A stretch of 64,000 nt of DNA from Planctomycetota bacterium. Its GTDB lineage: Bacteria; Planctomycetota; Phycisphaerae; Phycisphaerales; UBA1924. The stretch covers positions 167,060 through 231,059 of the forward strand of contig JACTNA010000005.1 in the NCBI GenBank assembly GCA_014584315.1. Direction: 5' to 3'. Of the stretch, positions 37,868-46,576 are shown piece after piece (positions within the stretch are counted from its first letter, which is position 1; each line of letters begins with the position of its first letter). The notes beneath the pieces are model-generated. The model ran no database searches. It was not told the DNA's origin and worked only from the letters and a program-made list of their open reading frames with translations. The position numbers and the translations under genes are program-made.

Positions 37868-38899
37868 ATGACCTTTGACCCAGATGCCGCGGTCGCGCCG
37901 GGCGCGGGCGTGTTCGGCCTGCCGACGACGCGCGACGAGGCCCGCATCATCCTCATCCCCGTGCCCTTCGAGGCGACCACGTCCTACGGCGGGGGCACGG
38001 AACGCGGCCCGCAGGCCATCCGCGCCGCCTCCGCCCAGGTTGACCTGCACGACCGACGCTTCGGCGCGGTCTGGCGGCAGGGCATCTTCATGGAGGACGA
38101 GGACGCCCGTTTCCGCCTCTGGGGACGCGAGGCCCGCGAGCACGCGCGCCGCATCATCGAGCGCGGGGGGGCGGGTCCGGGCGATGAAGAGGCCCTCGGC
38201 ATGGTGGACGTGGCAGGTTCCCGGATGAACGCGCTCGTCGCGGAGCGCGTGTTCGCTGCCCTGGATGAAGGCCGCGTCCCCGGCGTGATCGGCGGCGAGC
38301 ATAGCGTCTCGTACGGCGCGATCCGCGCCTGCGCCGAGCGATGGGGCGACATCGGCGTCCTCCAGATCGACGCCCACATGGACCTGCGCGACCGCTTCGA
38401 GGGCTTCCGCTGGTCGCACGCCTCCGTCATGTTCAACGTGCTCGAGGACGAGCCGCGTGTGACGCGCGTCGTGCAGGTCGGCATCCGCGACTTCGGCGAG
38501 CGAGAGGCGGAATACGCGGATCGACGGGCCGGCGACGAACGCCGCGTGGTCGTCCACTACGACGACGACTTGTTCGACCGCCTCGCCTCCGGCCGATCCT
38601 TCGCGAAACGCTGCCGACGCATCGTCGAGGCGCTGCCCGAGCGCGTGTACCTCACCTTCGACATCGACGGCCTCGATCCGGTCCTCTGCCCGCACACCGG
38701 GACCCCCGTGCCCGGCGGACTGTCGTGGCGGGAGGTCTCGCTCCTGTTGGCGACGCTCGCGGTTTCGGGCCGGCAGATCGTCGGGTTCGATCTCGTCGAA
38801 GTCGCCCCAGGCCCCGACGGCGACGAATGGGACGCCAACGTGGGCGCGAGAATCCTCTACCGGCTCTGCGGGGTCGTCGGGCAGTCGCCCGCCCGGTAG
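37868..38899 (+). CDS. Agmatinase-like ureohydrolase (arginase superfamily)
   Basis: A 343-residue binuclear manganese hydrolase. The metal ligands lie in GGEHS (H145), DAHMDLR (D168, H170, D172) and TFDIDGLDP (D265, D267), all intact, with GFDLVEVAP near the end as in agmatinases. AGGAG lies upstream of the ATG. Agmatine to putrescine plus urea is the best guess; the 50-residue N-terminal extension and an insertion near 70-100 differ from short SpeB proteins, so other guanidino substrates are possible. No polyamine genes flank it. Confidence 0.85.
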   Translation: MTFDPDAAVAPGAGVFGLPTTRDEARIILIPVPFEATTSYGGGTERGPQAIRAASAQVDLHDRRFGAVWRQGIFMEDEDARFRLWGREAREHARRIIERGGAGPGDEEALGMVDVAGSRMNALVAERVFAALDEGRVPGVIGGEHSVSYGAIRACAERWGDIGVLQIDAHMDLRDRFEGFRWSHASVMFNVLEDEPRVTRVVQVGIRDFGEREAEYADRRAGDERRVVVHYDDDLFDRLASGRSFAKRCRRIVEALPERVYLTFDIDGLDPVLCPHTGTPVPGGLSWREVSLLLATLAVSGRQIVGFDLVEVAPGPDGDEWDANVGARILYRLCGVVGQSPAR

Positions 38900-38906
38900 A
38901 TGCCGG

Positions 38907-39638
38907 TCAGCCGTCGCTCGCGGGGTGATCCCCCGGCCCCGGCGGCGGGTACCGCCCGGACGTGCGGCGGCGCAGTTCCGCCCGCAGTTCAAGCCGCATC
39001 GCGTCGATCTCGCGCCTCAGTCGGTCGAGGGCCGCATCAGGGCCGTCACGCAGGAGTTCATCGTGCGGGATCGGCACGCCGTAGCGGACCGCGACGCGAC
39101 ACCCGAGCACCCGCGGCCACCTCGCGGAACGGGGCCAGGCATCGAAGACCCCCTCGATCGCCACCGGCATCACCGGGCACGACGATCGACGCACCAGCAC
39201 CGCGACTCCCCGCTTGAAGTCGTGTATCGCACCGTCCGTCGTCCGCGAGCCTTCCGGGAAGATCAGCACCGCCCGACCCGCTTCGAGCCGCCGGAGGATC
39301 TCGCGGATCGCGGCCGCGTCCGCCCCCTCCTCGCTGATCGGGATCGAGTTCAAGGCCCGGATCAGGCCGCCGAAGACGGGGGAGGCGAACAGCCCCGCCC
39401 TGGCCACATAATCGAGGTGCCGCCCTGCCACCGCGAAGCCGATCACCGGCGGGTCGAGAAAGGACTGGTGGTTGGCGGCGAGCAGAACCGGCCCCGTCAG
39501 CGGGATGCGCCCAACTTCCTGCACGACAGGCCGATACAGCACACGGACGAGCATCGCAAGGAATCGCCGCATCCCTTCGTAGACGAGCAGGTTGCCGAGT
39601 GAAGTTCCCGGGCGCTTCGCCCTGAGCCGTGCGAACAT
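38907..39638 (-). CDS. plsC: 1-acylglycerol-3-phosphate acyltransferase family protein
   Basis: A 243-residue membrane-associated acyltransferase. The catalytic HX4D is H57-D62 in NHQSFLD, and the phosphate-binding block is FPEGSR (127-132). It would acylate lysophosphatidate during phospholipid synthesis. Start at 39638 matches family length; TACCCT (minus strand) ends 6 nt before it. It lies 46 bp after cmk on the same strand, an arrangement that suggests a shared transcript. Confidence 0.88.
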   Translation of the reverse strand: MFARLRAKRPGTSLGNLLVYEGMRRFLAMLVRVLYRPVVQEVGRIPLTGPVLLAANHQSFLDPPVIGFAVAGRHLDYVARAGLFASPVFGGLIRALNSIPISEEGADAAAIREILRRLEAGRAVLIFPEGSRTTDGAIHDFKRGVAVLVRRSSCPVMPVAIEGVFDAWPRSARWPRVLGCRVAVRYGVPIPHDELLRDGPDAALDRLRREIDAMRLELRAELRRRTSGRYPPPGPGDHPASDG

Positions 39639-39644
39639 GAGCGG

Positions 39645-39650
39645 AGGGTA
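39645..39650 (-). promoter_or_regulatory. -10 box just before plsC
   Basis: TACCCT on the minus strand, 6 nt before the ATG at 39638; transcription would start on the A of the ATG. No Shine-Dalgarno is present. Confidence 0.45.
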
Positions 39651-39684
39651 CCGGCCATGCCCCGTCGGCGCACCACGGCCTTCG

Positions 39685-40428
39685 TCACAGCAGGGTGGCG
39701 ATCCTGGCCCGGACTTCGTCCTCAAGGCGGTCCACGACCTCATCGAAGGCCAGCCGGGTGGTGTCCACCCGCACCGCGTCCTTCGGGCAGATCAGCGGGC
39801 CGACCGGGCGGGTCGAGTCCGAACGGTCGCGCTCGACGATGTCCCGGAGCAGGCCGGCCTCGTCCGCGGGCAGTCCGGCCGCACGCAACTGGTCCGCCCG
39901 ACGCCGCGCCCGCTCGGCCGGGTCGGCGTCGAGATAGAACTTGACGGCGGCGTCGGGGAACACCACGGACCCCTGGTCCCGCCCCTCGCTCACGAGCCTG
40001 GGGTGCTGGTGCCAGATGATCCGCTGCTTCTGCACCATGTGGGCCCGCAGGTCAGGAATGGCGGAGATGGGCGACACGATCGCCGTCACGTCCGGCTCCC
40101 GGATTCGCCCGTTGATGGGCTTGTCCCACGCGAGCATCGCGGGCGGGTCCATCGACCAGTCGAAATGCAAGTCCGCGCTGCGGACCTTCTGGACGATGGC
40201 CAGGTGGTCGTCGTGCGGGATCGCGTGGTCGATCACGATCGCGGCCGCGGCCCGGTACATCGCGCCCGTGTCGAGGAAGTCCAGGCCCAGCCGTGAGGCG
40301 AGTGCCCGGGCGACGGACGATTTGCCCGTCCCGGCGGGGCCGTCGATCGTGATGATGATGGGCAGGTCGGGAGGCACGACGATCTGGGGTCTGGGCCGGG
40401 TCGGGATCGTTGCGCCGCGTGATTCCAT
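39685..40428 (-). CDS. cmk: Cytidylate kinase
   Basis: A 247-residue kinase that turns CMP/dCMP into the diphosphates. P-loop GPAGTGKSS (30-38), the substrate site DTGAMYRAA, EGRDQGSVVFPDAAVKFYL and RRADQLRAAG give the family. In most family members the fourth block reads GRDIGTVVFPDA; here GRDQGS. An ATG at 40428 is preferred to a TTG at 40440. It is 30 bp downstream of the TIM-barrel gene and 46 bp upstream of plsC. Confidence 0.92.
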   Translation of the reverse strand: MESRGATIPTRPRPQIVVPPDLPIIITIDGPAGTGKSSVARALASRLGLDFLDTGAMYRAAAAIVIDHAIPHDDHLAIVQKVRSADLHFDWSMDPPAMLAWDKPINGRIREPDVTAIVSPISAIPDLRAHMVQKQRIIWHQHPRLVSEGRDQGSVVFPDAAVKFYLDADPAERARRRADQLRAAGLPADEAGLLRDIVERDRSDSTRPVGPLICPKDAVRVDTTRLAFDEVVDRLEDEVRARIATLL

Positions 40429-40458
40429 CGCTCGGCCCAACCCCCGGCCGCACAGGCG

Positions 40459-41319
40459 TTATGCCTCGACAGCCCGGCGGATCGCTTCCTCCAGGGCCGC
40501 GCGGCTCATCTTCACGCCCAGTGTAGCGTCTCCTCCGCCGCGGTACTCGACCGCGAGATTGCCGTCGAACCCCACGGACAGCACCGCCCGAACCATCGGT
40601 TCGAGCGGGTACGAGGTGTGCTCGGGCGGCGGCGGCTCGTCCGGGGTCTCCGGCTCCGGCTGGGCCTTTTTGCGGGGCTTGGCGGGCGGTGGGGCTGCAA
40701 AGGCCACCGTCGATGCAGACACCGCCGCGGCATACGGCGTGAGGCGGCGCAGGTACCCAACCGCATCGCCGGACGCGACGGCCGTCTCGAAGTCGGGCAT
40801 GGTTCCGATGCGGAACCCCCCGACTGACTTGATGAGTTCCGTGAGCCGGGTCGGCTCCGAGGTGAGGCCGGGCGCAGGGCTGAGCGCGAGATTGATCTCG
40901 AGTTTCTCGGCCCGCTCGATCACCGGCCGAAGCCGTTCGGCGACGATCTCTCCGCTCTCATCGGACGTGTCCGCTTCGATACGGACCGAGACCGCGTTGC
41001 AGCCGAGCAGCGCACCGGCCTGCAAAACCCGCTTGGCTCGCTCGACGACCCTCTCGCCCTCGTTCTCGTCCAGGCTCGCGAAGCGGAGTGGACCGGACTC
41101 GATCAGGACGAGGCAGGAGCATCGGGCCTTGTCCGCGCTCTCGCGCAGGCGTTCCAAGTCGCGGGCCTCCGCCCCAGCCAGCAAGGCGGTGGTCAGATTC
41201 AGCCCGTGCAGGCCGAGATCGCGAACGATCATCGGCAGCGCGTGGAGGTCCGGCGTGCCGGACAGGCGGCGCGTGGCCAGGAAGGGTCGCGCGTCAGTCA
41301 CTGTCAGCGTCAGCAGCAT
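40459..41319 (-). CDS. Sugar phosphate isomerase/epimerase-like TIM-barrel protein
   Basis: A 286-residue protein resembling the xylose isomerase-like TIM barrels. The end FDGNLAVEYRGGGDATLGV with EAIRRAVE fits that superfamily, as do the segments on alternating strands such as VSVRIEADT. A Pro/Lys/Glu-rich stretch (about 215-240, PPPAKPRKKAQPEPETP) splits the barrel between its last strands, which is unusual. Metal ligands typical of active isomerases are not all obvious, so catalysis is uncertain. GGAGGGG precedes the ATG. It is the first gene after a strong promoter and may lead a unit with cmk and plsC. Confidence 0.65.
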   Translation of the reverse strand: MLLTLTVTDARPFLATRRLSGTPDLHALPMIVRDLGLHGLNLTTALLAGAEARDLERLRESADKARCSCLVLIESGPLRFASLDENEGERVVERAKRVLQAGALLGCNAVSVRIEADTSDESGEIVAERLRPVIERAEKLEINLALSPAPGLTSEPTRLTELIKSVGGFRIGTMPDFETAVASGDAVGYLRRLTPYAAAVSASTVAFAAPPPAKPRKKAQPEPETPDEPPPPEHTSYPLEPMVRAVLSVGFDGNLAVEYRGGGDATLGVKMSRAALEEAIRRAVEA

Positions 41320-41401
41320 GTCCGTCGCTTCCCCTCCGACCCCCTCACTCTACCCGTGCAACCCCTCAACCGCCACGACAAGCCGGGAAGGGGGGGCAAG
41401 A

Positions 41402-41438
41402 CAAAGAAAGACGGTCGGGCCGTGAGGCACCGACCGTC
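41402..41438 (-). terminator. Attenuator-like terminator in leader of the TIM-barrel gene
   Basis: GACGGTCGG (41410-41418) / CCGACCGTC (41430-41438), nine perfect pairs with an 11-nt loop. Read on the minus strand it is followed by TTTCTTTGT. It lies about 20-50 nt into the transcript predicted from the promoter at 41467-41496 and about 90 nt before the gene. It would cut most transcripts to a short RNA of about 60 nt unless read through. Confidence 0.65.
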
Positions 41439-41466
41439 CGGAGGGGAGAGACAGTAGGAAGCAGCC

Positions 41467-41496
41467 ACAATAGCGGACGCGATCGGGCCGTGTCAA
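41467..41496 (-). promoter_or_regulatory. Strong sigma-70-type promoter
   Basis: On the minus strand a perfect TTGACA (41491-41496), 18-nt spacer and TATTGT (41467-41472); predicted start near 41460. This is the best -35 in the window and drives transcription toward the TIM-barrel, cmk and plsC genes. Confidence 0.7.
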
Positions 41497-41637
41497 GCGC
41501 GCCTCAAGGGGAGGGTGAGACTTGGGGTTTCCACTTGCGGAAGCCGCCCATACCATTCGGCCCGCTCGGGGCCTCTCGGGCGAGGCAACGACCCGTTCAG
41601 CGCGAACTCAACCGCACGCAATCCCGAAGGAACGCTC

Positions 41638-42018
41638 ATGGCAAGCCCCCCCGATCGTCGCTACTCCGACTCGCACGAATGGCACAAGATCGACGGCGAC
41701 ACGCTCACGCTCGGGCTGACGCGGTTCGCCGTCGATCAACTCACCGACGTCACCTACGTCGAGATGAAGAAGCCCGGCTTCGCGTTCCGCGCCGGCGATT
41801 CGGTCGGTGAGGTCGAGAGCGTCAAGACCACGAGCGATGTCTACTGCGCGTGCGCGGGCGAGGTGGTCGAGACCAACTCCGCCGTCGCGGAGGACCCGAG
41901 CCTGCTGAACAGCGACCCCTACGGCGCGGGATGGCTCGTGAAGATCAGGATCAAGGACGCGGCGGGGCTGGACGGGCTGATGGACGCGGCCGCCTACGAC
42001 GCCAAGTACGGCACGTGA
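41638..42018 (+). CDS. gcvH: Glycine cleavage system H protein
   Basis: A 126-residue lipoyl carrier. The lipoylated lysine is K63 in GEVESVKTTSDVY; HEWHKIDG near the start and NSDPYGAGWLVKIRI near the end complete the family pattern. It shuttles the aminomethyl group between the P, T and L proteins. AAGGAACG precedes the ATG. The other gcv genes are not adjacent. The 318 bp upstream (41320-41637) hold the minus-strand promoter and attenuator described above and possibly a weak plus-strand promoter, TTTCCA-N17-TACCAT, ending near 41557. Confidence 0.95.
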   Translation: MASPPDRRYSDSHEWHKIDGDTLTLGLTRFAVDQLTDVTYVEMKKPGFAFRAGDSVGEVESVKTTSDVYCACAGEVVETNSAVAEDPSLLNSDPYGAGWLVKIRIKDAAGLDGLMDAAAYDAKYGT

Positions 42019-42067
42019 GCCGCGAACGATCCAACGACGAGCGGCGCGGGCCGGGGGCGGGACACGC

Positions 42068-42802
42068 ATGATCCGGTGCGTCGGCGTCCACAAGGCGTAC
42101 ATCTCCGCGTCGCAGCGCGTCGAGGCGTTGCGCGGCGTGGACCTCCACGTCCCCGAGCCGGGCTTCTACGCCATCATGGGGCAGTCGGGAAGCGGCAAGA
42201 GCACGCTGCTGCACTTGCTGGGCGCGCTCGACCGTCCCGACGCGGGCGAGGTCTGGCACGGCGATCGACCCCTGCACACGCTCGACGAGCGCGCCGCGAC
42301 CGAGTTCCGGCGCCGCGGCGTCGGGATCGTGTTCCAGCAGTTCAACCTCATCCCGACGCTGACGGCCCGCGAGAACGTCGAACTGCCCGGCGTGCTCGCG
42401 GGCGAGCCGGCGCGCCCGCTCGCGGAACGGAGCCGCGATCTGCTGGACGAACTGGGCGTGGCGCACCTGGCCGACCGCCGGCCGGACGCCATCTCGGGCG
42501 GCGAGCAGCAGCGTGTCGCCATCGCCCGGGCCTTGCTCTTCTCGCCCCCGGTGCTGCTGGCCGACGAGCCGACCGGCGCGCTCGACTCCGCCAACGCCGA
42601 CCGTCTCTGGGGGCTGCTCGCGTCGCTGGCTTCGCAGCGGTCGATGACGGTCGTGATGGTGACCCACGAACCGGCCGCCGCGACGCATTGCCGGCGCGTG
42701 TACGTGTTGCGCGACGGGCGCGTCGAGGGAGAGATCGATACGGAGGGACTCGATGCGTCCGGCGTGGCGGCTCGCTACCAGCAGTTTGTCCGGGCGGCGT
42801 AG
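42068..42802 (+). CDS. ABC transporter ATP-binding protein (LolD/MacB type)
   Basis: A 244-residue ATPase. Walker A GQSGSGKST (about 37-45), Q-loop FQQFNLIPTLTARENVELP, signature SGGEQQRVAIARAL (about 143) and Walker B LLADEPTGALDS (about 162) are all present; the FNLIPTLTARENVELP stretch marks the LolD/MacB/FtsE branch, which powers lipoprotein release, peptide export or mechanotransmission instead of import. It overlaps the downstream permease gene by 50 nt, a firm sign that the two form one complex. Confidence 0.94.
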   Translation: MIRCVGVHKAYISASQRVEALRGVDLHVPEPGFYAIMGQSGSGKSTLLHLLGALDRPDAGEVWHGDRPLHTLDERAATEFRRRGVGIVFQQFNLIPTLTARENVELPGVLAGEPARPLAERSRDLLDELGVAHLADRRPDAISGGEQQRVAIARALLFSPPVLLADEPTGALDSANADRLWGLLASLASQRSMTVVMVTHEPAAATHCRRVYVLRDGRVEGEIDTEGLDASGVAARYQQFVRAA

Positions 42803-45500
42803 GCGCACCGCGCTCCTCGTCGCCGCGGTCGCTCTCTCGGCCGCCCTCATCGCCGCGGTCTCGTGCGCCATGGCCTCCATCAACGAGTCGGTGCGCATGC
42901 GGCTCAACGCCGCCATCGGGATTGCCGACCTTCAGGTCCGAGCGACCGGCACCGGCGAGTCATTCGATGCGTCGCTCCTCGACGCGGTTCGTTCGTGGCC
43001 GGAGACGAAGGCCGCCGCGGGGCGATTGCAGGACACGGTCTCGATCGTCTTCAGCACGCCGTTCATGGCCGGGTCGAGCGATGGACACGCGGCGGCGACG
43101 CTCACGCTCAAGGCGTCCGCCCTCGCCTTGGGCGTGTCGTTCGAGGATGAGGAACATGTCCGTCCCATCACCATCCTGGCCGGACGCGAGGCACGCGACG
43201 CCGGCGAGATCGTCATCGACGCCGGCCTCGCGGATCGGCTGACGTGGCTCGCCGCGCGAGATGCCGAGGCCTCGCTGGCCGGATTCGCGCTCGCGGCCGG
43301 CACCGGAGTGTGGGAGACCCCGACACCCGAGGTCCCCGACCGCGTGGACGACGCCGCCCGAGCCGAGCAGATCAACCGGCGCGTCGGCGTTCGCGTGGGC
43401 GACGAGGTCGAAATCGTCCGCCTGTTCCGTCGGCCCGTTCGCCTCACCGTCGTCGGCATCGCCGCGCAGCCCCCCCTCGGCGGGCGGCCGCAAGCCTTCA
43501 TGACGCTCGACGGCCTCGCTTCCATCACGGGCAACGCCGGCAGGCTTGCCGAGATCGACGCGGTGCTGCGCGAGCCGGATCGGGCGGAGGAGGTCGTCGA
43601 AGCACGCCGCGCCGATATGCCGCGCGGCGTCGTGCTTCAGACCAGCGCCCGCGTGACCTCCGGCGTCGAGCGCAGCATCGCATCGACGCAACTCGGTCTC
43701 GCGCTCGCGACCTTCCTCGCGTTCCTCACCGCCACCTTCATCACGTTCACCGGCATGATGACCGACGCCGTCGAACGAGAACGCGAACTCGCCGTCCTCC
43801 GCTGCATCGGCGCGTCGCGCGGACAACTCGGCGCGGCCCAACTGCTCGTGGGCGCCATCATCGGCGGCCTGGGCGGGCTGATCGGCGTTCCGCTCGGGCT
43901 GTTGATCGCCGGGTCGCTCGTCGCCGCGTTCCCCGAGCAGGTGCCCGCGGGGCCTCGGGTCCAGCCGATCGGCGTGGGTCTCGCCTTCACCGGCGCGTTC
44001 GCCAGCGGCGTCGCCGGCGCGCTCGCCCCTGCCTGGCGTGCGTCCCGCACAAGCCCGCTGCGCGCCCTCGCCGCCCGCGCGCGCCAACCGACGCGGCAAT
44101 CCGTCGTCGTCGTCACCGCCGCGGGCCTCGTCGGTATCGCCACGCACGCCGCCGTGATCGGCACGCCGAACGACGGGCAGGTCGCCTTCTGGCTCTACGT
44201 GACGCTTGGCCTGCCCGCGCTGCTCACGGGCTACTTCCTGCTGGGCGTGTCCGCGATGCTCCTCGTCGCCGGCGTCTTCGGCCCGGTGGTGTCCGGTGCG
44301 CTGGGCCTGCCGCGGCGGCTCCTGGGGAGCACGGTCCGGGCCACGCCCTTCCGCTGCGGCTTCACCGCCGGCGCGATGATGGCCGGCCTCGCCCTCATGG
44401 TCGCGCTCTGGACGCAGGGCGGCGCGGTGCTCCGCGACTGGTTCGGCAAACTCAAGTTCCCCGATGCCTTCGTCACCGGCCTCGCGCTCTCGGACGAGAG
44501 CGTGCGCGCGCTCGACGCCCTCCCCTTCGTCACCAACACGTGTGCCATCACGCTGCACCCTGTGGACACCGACGCCTTCGGCGTGCGCGCGCTCCAGCGC
44601 TATCGAACCACCTTCATCGCCTTCGAGCCGGAGCCGTTCTTCCGCATGTCGAACCTGACCTGGGTCGAGGGCGACGCGGCCACCGCGCAGCGCCGTCTCG
44701 AGGAGGGCGGGGCGGTCATCGTCGCCCGCGAGTTCAAGGTCGCCCAGGGCATGGGCGTCGGCGGCGTCTTCCGCTGCGAGGACAACGGCGTCGAGCACGA
44801 GTTCGAGATCGTCGGCGTCGTCACCAGCCCGGGCCTCGACGTCGTCAGCAAGTTCTTCAACGTCGGCGACGAGTACCTCCAGCAGGCCGTCCACGCCGTC
44901 TTCGGCAGCCGGAAGGACCTCCGCGAGCGCTTCGGCTCGGAAGCGATCAACATGATCCAGATCGACCTGGCCGACGACGCCGACGACGCGGAGGCGATCC
45001 GCACTATCCGGCGCGAACTCTTCGCCGCCGGCATCCTCGACGCGGGCAGCGGCCGTCTCATCCGTCGCGAGATCGAGGAGTTCATCCGCGGCACGCTGCT
45101 GGCCGTCAGCGTACTCGCCGTGCTCTGCATGCTCATCGCGTGCTTCGGGGTCGCCAACGTGATCGTCGCCGGCGTCGAAGCTCGACAGTTCGAGTTCGGC
45201 GTGCTTCGAGCCGTCGGCGCACAGCGCGGGCTGCTCGTCCGCCTCCTGGCCGCCGAGGCGGTGCTGATCGCGCTGGCCGCGTGCCTGCTCGGGACGCTCA
45301 TGGGCGTGCAGGGCGCGTGGGGCGGCACACGACTGAACGCGCTGCTCCTCGGGCTGTCGCTGACGCCCCGCCCGCCGTTGCTTCCCATCGCGGCGGGGTG
45401 GGTGTTCGTGCTGGTGATGTGCCTCGGGGCGGCCGCGCCGTCGATCGCGCGGCTGAACAGGCGGAGGCCGCGGGAGTTGCTGGCGGCGGTTCGCGGGTGA
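42753..45500 (+). CDS. FtsX/MacB-like ABC permease, two-module
   Basis: A 915-residue inner-membrane protein. An N-terminal helix at about 20-42, a large extracytoplasmic MacB-PCD-like domain to about 305, a three-helix FtsX module (about 310-435, with ERERELAVLRCIGASRGQL), a middle helix pair, a second extracytoplasmic domain and a second FtsX module at the end (FEFGVLRAVGAQRGLL). This is the duplicated layout of LolC/E- and BceB-like exporters where one chain supplies both halves. Together with the upstream ATPase it should extrude or transfer a hydrophobic or lipid-linked substrate. The ATG at 42753 lies inside the ATPase gene. Confidence 0.9.
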   Translation: MRPAWRLATSSLSGRRRRTALLVAAVALSAALIAAVSCAMASINESVRMRLNAAIGIADLQVRATGTGESFDASLLDAVRSWPETKAAAGRLQDTVSIVFSTPFMAGSSDGHAAATLTLKASALALGVSFEDEEHVRPITILAGREARDAGEIVIDAGLADRLTWLAARDAEASLAGFALAAGTGVWETPTPEVPDRVDDAARAEQINRRVGVRVGDEVEIVRLFRRPVRLTVVGIAAQPPLGGRPQAFMTLDGLASITGNAGRLAEIDAVLREPDRAEEVVEARRADMPRGVVLQTSARVTSGVERSIASTQLGLALATFLAFLTATFITFTGMMTDAVERERELAVLRCIGASRGQLGAAQLLVGAIIGGLGGLIGVPLGLLIAGSLVAAFPEQVPAGPRVQPIGVGLAFTGAFASGVAGALAPAWRASRTSPLRALAARARQPTRQSVVVVTAAGLVGIATHAAVIGTPNDGQVAFWLYVTLGLPALLTGYFLLGVSAMLLVAGVFGPVVSGALGLPRRLLGSTVRATPFRCGFTAGAMMAGLALMVALWTQGGAVLRDWFGKLKFPDAFVTGLALSDESVRALDALPFVTNTCAITLHPVDTDAFGVRALQRYRTTFIAFEPEPFFRMSNLTWVEGDAATAQRRLEEGGAVIVAREFKVAQGMGVGGVFRCEDNGVEHEFEIVGVVTSPGLDVVSKFFNVGDEYLQQAVHAVFGSRKDLRERFGSEAINMIQIDLADDADDAEAIRTIRRELFAAGILDAGSGRLIRREIEEFIRGTLLAVSVLAVLCMLIACFGVANVIVAGVEARQFEFGVLRAVGAQRGLLVRLLAAEAVLIALAACLLGTLMGVQGAWGGTRLNALLLGLSLTPRPPLLPIAAGWVFVLVMCLGAAAPSIARLNRRRPRELLAAVRG

Positions 45501-45519
45501 TGCACCGATCGATCGGGGG

Positions 45520-45525
45520 TATGCT
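45520..45525 (+). promoter_or_regulatory. -10 box just before zinc-ribbon gene
   Basis: TATGCT ends 8 nt before the ATG at 45534. No Shine-Dalgarno precedes the ATG. Confidence 0.4.
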
Positions 45526-45533
45526 GCTGAACG

Positions 45534-46568
45534 ATGCCACGCGCACCTGTCGATGATCGCGGCGTGCCGTACCAGCCCGTCGCGTTGGCGGAACTGGCGC
45601 TCCACGCCGACTCGCAGGCCGACCGCGACTCGGCGCGACGGTTTCAGCGGCAACTGAAGCGTGTGCGGGACGAGGTTTCGCGGCGGTGGTCCTTTCGGCG
45701 GATGCTCGTGACGATGCCCGTCGCGCTCGGCGTCGCCGCCGTGGCGTTCCCGGCCTTGCTCTGGCTGTTCGGCGCATGGACCGGCGGCATCCCCTCCATG
45801 CTCGCCGTGCTGGTCACGTTCGGACTGATGCAGTGGATCGACCGGAGCATCTCGCTGCGCAGACTGCGACACGGCGTGGGCGCGACCATCGTCGCCCACG
45901 GGTATTGCGCGCGGTGCGCCTATTCACTCAAAGGCCTCGAAACGCATCCCGATGGCGCGATCGTGTGCCCGGAGTGTGGCGCGGCCTGGATCGCGGCGCG
46001 AATCACCCGCCCGCACTGGACGGGTGTGCAGCCGCCTCTCGCGGAGACCCCGCCGCTCCTGCCGCGGCTGCTCTTCATCCGCCCGCCGCTGGTGAACGAC
46101 GCACGGGGCGTGCTCGTGCGCAGGATGGATTCGTGGTTGCTCTCGGTCTGGCCGGACCGCCGCCAGGCACTGGGCAGCGAGCGCGTCCGGCGGCTGCGCC
46201 GCGCGTTGCGCAGCCGCGGCCGCTGGCTCCGCTGGACGCTCGCGGCGTTCCTCGCGGCGGCGATGATCTGGGTGCTCACCCTGCTCACTCACCTGGAAGG
46301 CGTCGAGGACCCGGCCAAGTGGCTAGCGATCATCGGGATCGGGGCCGGCACGCTGTTGCTTGGCTTCGCGTCGCTCGCAGCGGTGCTGGGCGAACTCAAC
46401 ATTCCTGAGTCTCACTTCGAACGCACGGCCACGGCGGAGGGCCTCTGCGCCGCCTGCGCCGGCGAACTCGGCCCCGCCGACACGGACGGCTACCGCGTCT
46501 GCATCGCGTGCGGCGCGACGTGGCGCGCCGAGCATCCGCCGGATCAACCCGCACCACCCGGCGCGTAG
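45534..46568 (+). CDS. Membrane protein with two zinc ribbons
   Basis: A 344-residue protein of unknown role. Two hydrophobic helices at about 60-105, then a zinc ribbon CARCAYSLKG...CPECGAAW (about 124-150), a basic middle region, two more helices at about 235-290 and a second ribbon CAACAGELG...CIACGATW at the C-terminus. The CxxCxYxLxG...CPECG pattern recurs in the proteins at 52705 and 59740. It lies between an ABC exporter and uvrB and has its own candidate -10 box. Confidence 0.75.
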   Translation: MPRAPVDDRGVPYQPVALAELALHADSQADRDSARRFQRQLKRVRDEVSRRWSFRRMLVTMPVALGVAAVAFPALLWLFGAWTGGIPSMLAVLVTFGLMQWIDRSISLRRLRHGVGATIVAHGYCARCAYSLKGLETHPDGAIVCPECGAAWIAARITRPHWTGVQPPLAETPPLLPRLLFIRPPLVNDARGVLVRRMDSWLLSVWPDRRQALGSERVRRLRRALRSRGRWLRWTLAAFLAAAMIWVLTLLTHLEGVEDPAKWLAIIGIGAGTLLLGFASLAAVLGELNIPESHFERTATAEGLCAACAGELGPADTDGYRVCIACGATWRAEHPPDQPAPPGA

Positions 46569-46571
46569 AAT
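46566..46571 (+). promoter_or_regulatory. -10 box just before uvrB
   Basis: TAGAAT, whose first three bases are the stop codon of the upstream gene, ends 5 nt before the uvrB ATG. No Shine-Dalgarno is present. Confidence 0.4.
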
Positions 46572-46576
46572 CGCGC

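Noticed and set aside
42960..45899. A 979-codon minus-strand frame opposite the ABC permease
   Set aside because: Low-complexity His/Arg/Gly/Glu product typical of an antisense shadow; the permease on the other strand is well supported.
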